This document shows, piece by piece, positions 1-9,806 of a DNA stretch of 64,000 nt. Source of the DNA: Apodospora peruviana (taxonomy: Eukaryota; Ascomycota; Sordariomycetes; Sordariales; Lasiosphaeriaceae). The notes under the pieces are model-generated. The model did not search any database and had not been told where the DNA came from. It worked only from the letters and a program-made list of their open reading frames with translations. The stretch spans positions 1,550,001 through 1,614,000 of the forward strand of contig JAUEDM010000008.1 of the NCBI GenBank assembly GCA_033439685.1, written 5' to 3'. Position numbers and translations under genes: made by a program. Numbering within the stretch: position 1 is the stretch's first letter; each line of letters opens with the position of its first letter.

Positions 1-747
1 TTCGTCCTCCGGGACGTACCGACATCCGAAATCGTGCTTCCTTGTTGATTTCTCCCAGAAATGCATACCTACTGGAATCATTATGTGCCTCATAATGGTA
101 GTGGGCAATCACCCGAAGGCGCGTCAGTTTTATCGGTTGGTTAATTCAAGCGCACCCCTCCCTCGCCTGGCATCGCACAACGGACAGTGTGGTTCACCCG
201 CACACAATAAATGCACCATGATCGACTTGCATATCGTATCCATAGCACCCCGTCGGGGTAATTGCCAAGCGTTGTGCTATTCCAGACTATTATTGGAATA
301 CACTGTGTGCACTGTAATAAGTGTATATAAGTAATCGCTGGGCATTTCACTTTGTTGGTGGAATAAGGACATACAATGCCATCAATATCACCAGATAGTA
401 TCGTCCAACCGACCTCAGGGCATGGGTCACCCCTGCAGAGTAGCAGTACCACTTGACCCCAACGTGGTCGAGGATATGTCTGGATAATCATGGCCGCTGT
501 GGTTTACGCTACGGTCCCGAGAGGTCGGCCAGCACCCCGTGGACCTGCTGTGCTACCCCCGATGAGGGAGAACGAGACATGAATGGATGGATGGTATAAA
601 GAGAATGCCAGCACGATCTTGCCACCTCCTTGGGTTCTGCCCCTGGAAGATCCCCACTTCAGGATCAACCTGCCATCCATAATTCGTCCTGTCCACCTGT
701 TACTCGCAAGTATATAACTCACGATACGTGCCTGCTCCCGTATCAAG
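1..747. other. Upstream region of the glycosyltransferase gene
   Basis: No supported gene. Short ORFs on both strands lack family resemblance. The part nearest the glycosyltransferase is presumably its promoter and 5' UTR. Confidence 0.5.
595..600 (+). promoter_or_regulatory. TATA-like box of the glycosyltransferase gene
   Basis: A TATAAA lies about 150 nt before the start codon, a reasonable distance for a fungal core promoter with a UTR near 120 nt. A second TATATAA at 711-717 is only about 31 nt before the ATG, too close to leave a normal leader. Sequence match only. Confidence 0.3.
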
Positions 748-2277
748 ATGTCGGCGCCTAACAATGGTCCGCCACATGAGAATGGGACAAATCAACCAAA
801 CGGTAACCACCATGCCACCGGGCCTCCGGCAAAGTTTCTACCGAAGGACAGCAGCAAGCCCCTGATCCTCATCCTGTGCACGTCCAGCACCGCGCCGGGC
901 CATGTACTTCCCCTCTGCGAGGTCGCCAAGCACCTTGTCTCCAACGCCTACGATGTGACCTTCGTCGGCGGCGTGCAACACCAGCGCCTCATCGAGTCCA
1001 GCGGATCATCCTTCTTCCCGGTTCATGAATCTCTCACCCTTCAGAAAGGGCCGTATCGAAAATGGGGCATGGAGCGCCAGAAGTTCCCGGAAGGGTTGCC
1101 ACGGATGCGACAGGACTTCAAGACCTTCTTCATCGGCCAGATCCCAGGTCAGTTCGAGTCGACCAAGAGCGCACTCCTTGCCCTGCGAGAACGAGGCGGG
1201 CCAGACCGCGAGATCCTCATCATCAACGAAACCATGTGGTTTGGCTATCTGCCCTTCAAGTTCGGCGCTCCGGCACTGCCCGGGTTCGAGCAGACCAAGA
1301 TGCCCAAGACGCTGGGCATCAACGTCACGCCCGTCATGCTCGACAGCGTCGACACACCCGTCATGCCGCTCGGCCTGCTGCCCGAGCCGACCAGTGAAGC
1401 GGTCAAGCAACGCGACGCCGCGATGCGCGACCTCTTCTACAAGTACGTGGTCAACGAGTCGTACGAAGGCTTCCGCGAGAACCTGCGCGCGTGCGGCGCC
1501 ACCGACGTCCCCGACGACTGGATGATCAACATCAGCATGACGGCGCACGACACCACGCTGCAGATGTGCGACCCCGTGCTCGAGTACCCGCGCTCCGACA
1601 TGCCGGCGCACATCAAGTTCGCCGGCAGCCTCCCGCGCCGGCCGATTCGGCCGGACTTTGTCTTCCCGAACTGGTGGCAGCAAGACGTTCTCGACAACGC
1701 GGCGTTGGACGACTCCGACGCCGCCAAGAAGCGGATCGTCGTCATCTCGCAGGGCACGCTCGCGCTCGACTACAGCATGCTGCTGGCGCCTACCGTCGAG
1801 GGTGTTTCCAACTTGACAACGGGGGGAGGACGGCACAACATCTTGCTGGTGGTCCTGCTGGGCAAGCAGGGCGCCCAGCCGCCGCCGGGCGTCATCCCGG
1901 ACGACGACAGCAACAGCGCCAAAAACATCAGAGTGGTGGATTTTATTCCGTATGATGCCATCCTCGAGTATGCCGACGTCATGATCTTCAACGGCGGCTA
2001 CGGCGGCTTCACGCACTGCGTCGTCAACGGGGTGCCCATGATCGCCGCCGGGCTGACCGAGGACAAGAGTGAGGTGTCGGCGCGCGTCGAGTGGGCTGGT
2101 CTGGGCGTCAACTTGCACACCGGGAGGCCGTCGGCGGCTCAGGTGGAAAAGGCCGTGGACGAGGTGTTGGCGAATCCGGGCAAGTACCGTGCTCGAGCGA
2201 GGAAGCTTGCGGAGGTGGTGGCCAAGGGGAAACCGCTCGAGGTGGTTGAGGCGGAGGTGCTTGCTTTGACGACTTGA
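748..2277 (+). CDS. GT1-family UDP-glycosyltransferase (UGT/MGT-like)
   Basis: Predicted cytosolic enzyme moving a sugar from a UDP-sugar to a small, probably lipophilic, acceptor. It is a single 509-codon exon with GC-rich third positions. After a low-complexity Pro/Asn/His-rich leader (residues 1-37) a beta-strand is followed by GH, with H52 at the position of the GT1 catalytic base. The C-terminal nucleotide-sugar half carries NGGYGG at about 415-420, then NGVPMI and EDKSEV, which is the donor-site region of fungal UGTs that lack the full plant PSPG box. No signal peptide or membrane segment is visible. The long leader could mean translation really starts later, but no better in-frame ATG precedes the first strand. 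Acceptor unknown. It could serve detoxification or metabolite glycosylation. The neighbours to the right are pseudogenes, so context does not help. Family call firm. Confidence 0.9.
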   Translation: MSAPNNGPPHENGTNQPNGNHHATGPPAKFLPKDSSKPLILILCTSSTAPGHVLPLCEVAKHLVSNAYDVTFVGGVQHQRLIESSGSSFFPVHESLTLQKGPYRKWGMERQKFPEGLPRMRQDFKTFFIGQIPGQFESTKSALLALRERGGPDREILIINETMWFGYLPFKFGAPALPGFEQTKMPKTLGINVTPVMLDSVDTPVMPLGLLPEPTSEAVKQRDAAMRDLFYKYVVNESYEGFRENLRACGATDVPDDWMINISMTAHDTTLQMCDPVLEYPRSDMPAHIKFAGSLPRRPIRPDFVFPNWWQQDVLDNAALDDSDAAKKRIVVISQGTLALDYSMLLAPTVEGVSNLTTGGGRHNILLVVLLGKQGAQPPPGVIPDDDSNSAKNIRVVDFIPYDAILEYADVMIFNGGYGGFTHCVVNGVPMIAAGLTEDKSEVSARVEWAGLGVNLHTGRPSAAQVEKAVDEVLANPGKYRARARKLAEVVAKGKPLEVVEAEVLALTT

Positions 2278-2806
2278 ACGAACTGGCCGAGCAGAAAATC
2301 ATGAGTGCAAAGCGGGAAAGGTAAACCCGGTTACTTTTTACTTGTGAATGAAAGTAGAATCTGGGGTGAGCAATACGGTCTAGCTGAAGTGTAAACAAAA
2401 ACAAACACAAGATTTCCCTCACCATTCCTGAGCTAATCACTGGTGATACGGTGAAACTCAATCGCCTTCAAGCAAACAAGAACTATCACATCTGGATTGC
2501 GGTGCTTCACTTATAGTGACAGTCCAGGCGTTTATTACATGTAAGGACTGGGCATACTCAAAATCACTCGTGGCAGAAGTTCGCTGGTTATTGCATGCCC
2601 CGCCATTTGAGGATAACCGCCTCAAGTACAGCTGCGGGCTGTCGCCCTTCAGGCAATGATTGGTGAGACACGGCCAACCAGTCATTACCTGTATGTGGGC
2701 CCTCACGGTTGACTTGTCGCAGACCATCCCTGTGGCTAGACGCCACAGCCACTCCACGACCTGAACAAGCATCTTCTGCGAGCACCAGACTTCACCGCTC
2801 TCTATC

Positions 2807-2842
<36 letters not shown>

Positions 2843-3073
2843 ACGCGTCGTCGCACTGGCACTTGAACGCATCACGACAGTTCGACGCGAAAATCCTGCT
2901 GTACTTAACCTCTCCCTCTGCATCCCTGTCTCTCGTAACTTCTCCTAGACTACTTCCATTGCGCAAAAGGCGTCACCTTAATCAAACGGGGAATGTCTGA
3001 GGCGACGCCTTGGCCTGACAACCAAACCGCTTGACTTCCAACTTTGTCGCGCCAACCCCCAAACTAACACACA
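2278..3073. other. Intergenic region with a poly(A) tract
   Basis: Contains the 3' flank of the glycosyltransferase gene and a 32-base A run. No coding signal was recognised. Confidence 0.5.
2810..2841 (+). repeat. 32-base poly(A) tract
   Basis: An uninterrupted run of 32 A residues. It could be a simple slippage tract or the tail of an old retroposed sequence. I found neither tRNA-like A/B boxes upstream nor an obvious target-site duplication. Confidence 0.9.
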
Positions 3074-3227
3074 ATGTGTAAGACACCCTCTAAGCGGCAC
3101 TCGAGGTTCAGGGATGACATTTGTGTTCTAACGCGAGGTACTATCGAGGCAGTCCAGGTCTCTATGAGACAGTCGTTCCGTAGAGTGGGAAGCAGGAGCC
3201 GCACAAGGCGACCGGATTACAACGGCC

Positions 3228-4893
3228 ATGGTATGCCGGCGGACGAGAACACGCCGTTGCTCCAATATACCACGCCGGCTCCGGGACTTGATACTTCTCC
3301 GCTGGCTTCGTGGCTTGACGCTGCCTAACTGGTTCCACAACTCCTTGCTTTTTGTCTGGGCTACCAATTTCATCAACATCGTTGGTCATCATGCGTTGGT
3401 AACTTGGAGAAGTAAGTATGCCTCAGCTCCTTTGGAAACATGTGCACTACTGATTGCTGCTTTGCAGGCTCTCCTACGATTCTTTTCCTGGCGTTTGCTC
3501 CTATCGGCATCGAGGCGGGCTGGCAACGGTGGAAATCGGAATGGATCGCCTTCTTAAACGGCATCTGCCTCGTCCCCGTAGTTGACCTTCATGTCATCGC
3601 CGCCGAAGAATTTGCTGCTCAGTTTGGCAAGACATTTGGCAGACTTTTTTTTCTCGATTGCCGGGAGCAGCGCGAGGCCGATTGTAAGTCCACATATCCG
3701 CACACAAAGGCAGGCACTGGGCGAGACCCGACTGATCAGTACGATAGCTTCGCGTCATCGCATTGCTCCGGGGCGAAGCGACAATAGCGAGATCATCAGG
3801 CCTAGGCACCATCATCGTCAGCTTGCTCCTGACCCCTGGCCTTGCTTTTCTCTATGGATTTTATGCAAATCCGCGTGACCAGTATGGCCGTTCAACCGAA
3901 CTACATTTTCTCAGCGAGGCTTCTGAGGTTACCGCTTCTCAGTTGGTGCCGGCAACCTTCCTTCTCTTGGCGCCATCACTGGTAAGCAACATACATCGCG
4001 TCCGCAGGGTTTGAACCGACAGTCATTGACTTCTAGTATCAATCACTTTTTCAAGCTTTTATTCACCACTGAGGCAAATAACTCTTAAGATGCCAAATTT
4101 GGCATCTTCGTCCATGTAGTATCCCCCACCATCCTACTAGCACTTTTTGGATTGGTCCTCTACTTTCAACTGGGAACCCATTCCCACATGTTCTCACCAG
4201 AGGAGGAGTCTGATGACCCCTACGGTGCTACTGGTATAGAAGAGGAAGAAGAGGACGAGCAAGACCGCCTCTCGCCCCTCGCTGAAGCCATTACCTTCTT
4301 TATTACGACCTTTGTGATCACGGTCTGTGGAGACTACATGGTTGCTTCTCTCGGTGAGACTCAAGCCACCGAGACCATCGCTGGAACAATAATACTCCCC
4401 ATCATCACGGGAGGGGCGGAGATTCTGCGCTCGGTTATGGCGGCCATACGTGGAGAGACAACACCCGTAGGTAACAGGTAACAGGTGTCTATTTACCTTT
4501 TTCGCATTCGCCTTGTTGACATGCAGCAGGCCATCCTCTTCAGCCTCAGCTTAGCTCTTCAGGTGTTGGTTCTTGATGCCCCTCTGCTTGGAATTGCCAG
4601 TTTGACAATCAAGGACAGTGACCCGTTTGAGCTAGTGTTCACAATTGGTAAGATTCTGCCATGTTTCGACATCACCTATGCCCCACACTGACTTGCTTCT
4701 ATTCAGAGGAGGCTGCGGCTATCACCATCGCACTCATAACCTCCCTGACTATCTTGCAACGTGGCAAGGCCAACTACGTCGATGGATGCATGGTAATTAC
4801 GTGTCACCTTCAGGGCTACGTAACGGACCGCAAATGGCTTACTGCTCCTTCTTGCTAGTTAACCTGTCTCAACTTATTCATGGTTCTAATGTT
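3228..4893 (+). pseudogene. Decayed CaCA-type cation/proton exchanger (VCX1-like)
   Basis: Relic of a multi-spanning vacuolar Ca2+/H+ exchanger-like protein. Five introns fit with consistent phases (3412-3467, 3684-3747, one from 3982, 4467-4526, 4648-4706). The exons follow the family order: APIGIEAGWQ-WKSEWIAFLN, then AAEEFAAQFGKTFG, then the first alpha repeat, an acidic loop of about 10 Glu/Asp near 4205-4262, the second alpha repeat GTIILPIITGGAEILRSV, and QRGKANYVDG near the C terminus. Damage: a frame change at the T8 run 3645-3652, and stops with a frame change between 4060 and 4090. In the first repeat the family's GNAVE-type acidic residue is replaced (GSSARP), so transport may have been lost before the frame was. 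The second repeat keeps its Glu. A further in-frame splice (4793-4858) leads into the HET relic downstream. Start uncertain; an upstream ORF from 3074 ends in a different frame. Confidence 0.6.
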
Positions 4894-6305
4894 ATGCTCC
4901 CGCATCGACACCAAATCTCTCGAGCTGATGGAAGTTGCTGATGTGCAGCAGCCCTACGCCATCCTGTCTCACAGGTGGGAGGCCGATGAAGTCTCATTCG
5001 AAGACTTCCAGATCCCGTCTAAGCGGAAAGGGCAAGCCGGCTTCAAGAAGATCAAGCTAGCTTGTAAACAAGCTCTGGACGAAGGCTACGCCTTTGCCTG
5101 GGTCGACAGATGCTGCATTAACAAGTCGAGCAGCGCGGAGCTGAGCGAGGCCATCAACTCCATTTTCAACTGGTACCACGGGGCCGTTGTGTGCTACGCA
5201 TACCTCTCAGACGCTGAAGACACCGGAACCACATTCTCTCCGAGTCAATGGTTTGAGTGTGTTTGGGCTCTGCAGGAGCTCATCGCGGTGTCGAAAGTCG
5301 TGTTTTACTCGTCCAACTGGACGAAGTTGGGCGAAAAGGCCACTATGACTGCGAGGCTGGGCGGGATAGCAGGCATCAGTGACGGCATCCTTGGAGGAAC
5401 CAAGAGCCTCCAGGCCGTCAGCGTCGCAGAGCGTATGAGCTGGGCCGCCTATCGGAGGACTACTCGGCCTGAAGATGTCGCTTACTGTTTGATGGGCATC
5501 TTTGACGTCAATCCTGAGAACCATCTACCACCACCCAGGGTCCACAGCCAGCAGCAGCGACAATAACAGCACCATGAACAAGAAACTCCTCATGGGCCTC
5601 AACTGCCACAGGCTCAGAGAAGAAACACAGATCCTCGGCATCGAGCTCGTCTCCCGCGGCGGCGACCAGTACCTGCGGTCCAGCCCGCACGAGCTGTTCT
5701 CCTGTTCCCCATCCGGTTCGACGACAACGGTATACGTGGCAAAATACGCAGCCAACAGCAAGATCGACCCGGTTCCGAACGCAGAGCAGCAGCATGCCTT
5801 CTAATTACTTCAGCAGTCTCCCCTCCCGAAATACAGGTCCGCCAGGTGCTACCTACCTCGGCCAAGTTCTCGCAGACGCAGCACCTCGTGCTGATCGGGG
5901 ACTGGGTTCACGACAAGGCCGTCATCCAACTCGAGACCCCCTTGGTCGTCGTCCAGTAATAATAACGAGTGCGTGTGCATCATTCTGTGGGCGCTCCGCG
6001 TCGAGAGGATCCAGACGTACGAGGCGCTGTTCGACGTAGTCCTGACTTCCAAGGACGGGACGGACGTGGCCATCTCAGCGGTCAAGAGGCCGAGCCGGCT
6101 GCTTGACGAGAGGGTCGTTTCGTTCGGGACGGGAAAGCCGTACCTGGCCGTCGCGCTGGAGCCTACAGTGGTTAGAGGCTTTGATCTGTTTGCGATCAGG
6201 GTCGAGGTCAGACAGCCGCGGACGAACCGAACTTTGAGCGCAAGATGGTGGCGAGGTGGAATTCGAATATGGAGTCACCGGGGAGGGTGCAGAGTCTGTG
6301 ATTAG
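4894..6305 (+). pseudogene. Decayed HET-domain (heterokaryon incompatibility) gene
   Basis: The HET domain is clear from 4908 to about 5520. It has IDTKSLELMEV at the N terminus, YAILSHRW, the FAWVDRCCINKSSSAELSEA segment, YHGAVVCYAYLSD, WFECVWALQELIA, and RMSWAAYRRTTRPEDVAYCL followed by GIFDVN. The usual next segment (around the GEG motif and following ~100-200 residues) is absent. Only about 60 nt later the typical C-terminal part resumes in another frame (KKLLMGLNC, then GGDQYLRSSPHELF). It then changes frame twice more, near 5805-5828 and 5960, ending with QTYEALFDVVLTS. So there is an internal deletion plus at least two frameshifts. Intact members trigger cell death when incompatible alleles meet. 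This copy should be inactive. Its own start may be the ATG at 4894 with one extra C in the CCC that follows, or it may have been fused to the exchanger upstream. Confidence 0.75.
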
Positions 6306-6684
6306 GCGCCGTGTTATGAATGACCGGTTAGCTGTCACTGGCAGACGTGACCGAGAGGGCAGACTACGCATGAAGGGATACTTTGGCCTGTAATTCAATT
6401 TGAAGGAGTAGTACAGTACACATCATGAACTCTCTGACCACGCCTTAACATCCACGCCAATAATGGAGTTTTGGACCTTAGCACAGTGATACTACAATCA
6501 ACGCCTAGGCTGTGAATGTAGGAACTCCACAAATCGATGCGTGACAGTACTTATTCGTTGAAACGATATAGATATGTCGACCCTTTTATCGATGGTGACG
6601 TGTATGTTACGCTGAGTGCGTAATTACTTATGGGCTTATGGGGCATGTCTTCTGCTTTCCGCCGACATCATCCTGGCTTTTAGT
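6306..6684. other. Intergenic, AT-rich
   Basis: Lies between the 3' ends of two convergent pseudogenes. Nothing recognised. Confidence 0.5.
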
Positions 6685-7978
6685 TTAGTTTCCATCGTTC
6701 TCTAACAGACGTTCTAGCACCGGATTCCCCTTGTACTCTACGAGAGCTTTCGCCTTCCAGTCCTCCCAGCCCTTATAATCCGCCAGACCAAATTCCGAAG
6801 CAAGACCGGCAAACAGAGACTCAAAGTCAGCCCGGTTGACACCCGCCCCAATAGCCGGCCCAATTGCAAAATGAAACCTCTGGGCCTTCCTACCATGTAA
6901 CACGCAGTCGGCCAGGTCGTCACGCTTCCGCTCGCGGAACATGGCCGCGAACCGCGTCTCGTCGTCCGAAAGCTCGTTCGAGCCCTCGTAGAAGGGGCCG
7001 ACGGGCCACATCATGTACGGCGATGAGAAGACCAGTTCTTGGAGACCGTGGCGGTCCACTCCCAATTGATGATGCCCACAATGTTGAAGTCGGCATCGAC
7101 AAGGATGTGATCGCCTTTGTCGTCGGAGTGTCTAAGGAAGGACTTTCTTCCTCTTTGGGGGAACGTTTCCATGTCTCGGGCTTGTTGAGAATGAAGACGA
7201 GGCGGAATTTGTGGGCGAGAAATGCGTCGATCGGGAAACTACTGTTGTCTACGGCGCCGCCTATCTCGCCGCTAGCAATCACCCCCAGATAGAACTGTAC
7301 CTCGGCATGCGCTGCGGCGTCTGAGGACTTGAACGGCCCTAGGGGAACCGCAGGTGAGACCTCCGTGTTGAAGGTCGCGTGGTTCGCGATGCCTCTCACA
7401 TCAACTCCCTGCAGCTGACCATGAGAAGGCATGAGAGACCCGATCATATTGAAGGGATGCCTCTCCATCTCGATAAACATGTCGGCCAAATGGTGCCATG
7501 ATCTTCTCCTTCTGATGTGGCTCGAGTTGGTTCCAGTCAAGTGGCTTCCCATCGAGCTTCTCCATCATGATATAACCGGACCCGACGCAATTGTCTGGAT
7601 CGCACTCGGAACCTCAGTCAAAGATACGCAGGACAGGGACTCGCGTCTGCCCGGCGAGAAACATCAAGGTAGCCACCTCACTGGGCAGGATATAGTCACG
7701 GACCTGCAATGGGGGGGTGACGTGACCTGGTTCCGTCTAAACCGGGCAATCCACTTGACATCGTCGTTGAAGATAATGTCAGAGTGGCAGTTTTGTCCGC
7801 CCATCATCAGCGAGAGGTCTGACAAGACCATTTTTCACGGAAAACCGCCGCGGAGCTTCTCTGCACGACTGCACAGCCAGCCTGCGTCGATTCTAGCCGA
7901 GAGGCTGCCTAACTCGTGCTTCTCTGTCGCCGCAAATTGTGCGGAATATGCGTCCCAGTTGTCCTGCCGCGGGTTAAT
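6685..7978 (-). pseudogene. APH-like phosphotransferase family pseudogene
   Basis: Reading the minus strand in shifting frames recovers a nearly full-length fungal APH/choline-kinase-fold protein: NPRQDNWDAYSAQFAATEKH, LMMGGQNCHSDIIFNDDVKW, VRDYILPSEVATLMFLAGQT, GYIMMEKLDGKPLDWNQLEP, LADMFIEMERHPFNMIGSL, DKGDHILVDADFNIVGIINW and SSPYMMWPVGPFYEGSNEL. Lesions: the expected ATG is ATT (7976-7978); TGA at 7835-7837; a one-base loss in the C run (G7 on plus, 7711-7717); TGA at 7614-7616 where Trp is expected; a one-base insertion near 7496; a frame change near 7140-7164; and a one-base loss near 7036-7042. The natural end is the TAA at 6685. With at least four frameshifts and two stops it cannot make the protein. 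Intact relatives are common multicopy fungal genes of unknown substrate. Confidence 0.85.
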
Positions 7979-9343
7979 TTGTTGGCTTCATGTTCATCAC
8001 TTCAAAAGGTTGGAAGATTGGAAGGGTAAATACGCTTCGAGTGGGGCATGTGTGCCACTGTTACTGGAGATTCACTTGACAGAGATGTCTCTGGCAGAGC
8101 TCGCAGTCACCAGCTACCTGGACAGCTGGCTGGCCACACCCTTCCCAGCTGCAAGGCCACAAAGGCATTGTCTTAGTTCCTCTATGCAGAGTGTGTTGGT
8201 GGTTGAAAATGCCAGGCGACGCTGGCTGCCAAAATGCCCGTGGGTGATATTAACGGAGAACAGGGCCCTAGTCGTGATATAAACTTCGGAGGCACGGTGA
8301 TCAGTTGGAAGTTAAAATGAGTCACATAGACGTTCGTGTTCACCGCTAATATCAAGGCGCCCATTGGCCAGTTTGACCCGACGCTCTGGAACTCGCGCCG
8401 TGCCCATGTCGAAGAGTGATGCCAGCTCCTTATCCCCTGCTAGTTTACCCTTACTTACAGTAACTCAACCAACACATACTCTGCAGTTAAGAATCTCAGT
8501 CTCTGATAAACTTATATACCTAGTTGGTCCATCAGGGAGGAGCTGTTTTGGGAGACATATCCCCTAGGCTTCGGCGGTGCAGGTATGCACTATCATGATA
8601 TGTTGCTTCTGTTTACGTTTTAGACCTGGCACTATATTCCCGAGTCCACAATAACACTTCGGTTAGCTTATATAGGCCTTTATTATCAATGAGCTCAACA
8701 CAGAGGACCCGTAGAGTGGTTTGGGCAGTTCCGATGCCTCTTTGTGAACCCTCCTTCGTAGACGCACACAGAGAGTCGAGGCAGAAATTGTCTAATTATA
8801 CTTAAGTCACATGAGTCTCGGGCCATGCGGGCATCAGTCAATCTGGGGAACTGAGTTGTGCTAGTTGTTGCATATAGCTTCACGGTTGATTGGTGAATAA
8901 AACCTTAAATAATCTTTGCTTTCATGGCCCAGGGCTAGTTAGGTACCGTCACTCCGTTTCGTTAAGTCTTCCTCCGTTTTGATATTCAATCTTATTTTTT
9001 TAGCCCGAGCTAGAAAGCGGGTAGATACTTTAGCTATTGCTTGCGGAGCAACGGGCACTCCAGCTCAACACTGAGTATTATTTACTGATTGGGGTTTGAA
9101 GCCTTCAAAGCTTCAAAACAGACTACCTGAACCTCGTCCCCATCTCTACTTACAGTTCTAGCATCTTCTTAGATGTTAGCTGTCTTGGGGGTCTCATCCT
9201 CTTTCATAAGTAGCGAGAGACTCGTCACGACAGCAGTCCAAAAATGGGCACAGCTCGACACTACCAAATGAGGCAAGCTTAACTTTTGATTTTATCATTG
9301 TTATTATTTCCGTCCTTTCTCTTTTCCCAATCCCTTCACAAAC

Positions 9344-9361
9344 TTTTTTTTTTTTTTTTTT
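9344..9361 (+). repeat. 18-base poly(T) tract
   Basis: Uninterrupted T run in AT-rich noncoding DNA. Confidence 0.9.
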
Positions 9362-9765
9362 GCGTCTGTAAGAAAGCAACGTAGCACAAATCTCATCCTT
9401 TCTTTCCAACCAGGTTCCTAACTTCTATGCTCTTCACGCTTTGACAAAAGAATACCAATATTAATTATACCTGAAAAACGGGGTGAGTGTGGGATTAGAA
9501 ATCATCAGGTCGCACAACAGAACTTTGGACCCGGGGCAGCATGAAGCAGGGTAAGGGAAATGAAATTCAAACTTGATTACATTCCCGGGTTTTCGAATGC
9601 TTGCGGCACGGTATTTCATGTTCTCACCGGCTTCACTTGATTCCTTCGTAACCAACAAGACTCTGCAAGATTAGACGCCACCTGCAGTCCCACAGACGGC
9701 CACGAAGTTTTGTTGGACGCTCCAATGGGTGTTTCGTGTTCCCCAGGCAAGTTCAAGTTCTCACC

Positions 9766-9782
9766 AAAAAAAAAAAAAAAAA
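9766..9782 (+). repeat. 17-base poly(A) tract
   Basis: Uninterrupted A run directly followed by the inverted repeat at 9783-9806. Confidence 0.9.
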
Positions 9783-9806
9783 CGTTGGTTGGTTGTGTAA
9801 CCAACG
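9783..9806. repeat. Perfect 8-bp inverted repeat with 8-nt loop
   Basis: CGTTGGTT at 9783-9790 pairs with AACCAACG at 9799-9806. It could form a small hairpin. It has no known role and sits immediately after the A17 run. Confidence 0.6.

Noticed and set aside
1006..2118. 370-codon minus-strand ORF
   Set aside because: Antisense shadow of the GC-rich glycosyltransferase; Arg/Val/Asp-biased composition and no family features.
8335..8395. Coding-like patch IKAPIGQFDPTLWNSRRAHV
   Set aside because: Too short, no start, no splice partners, no family I can name.
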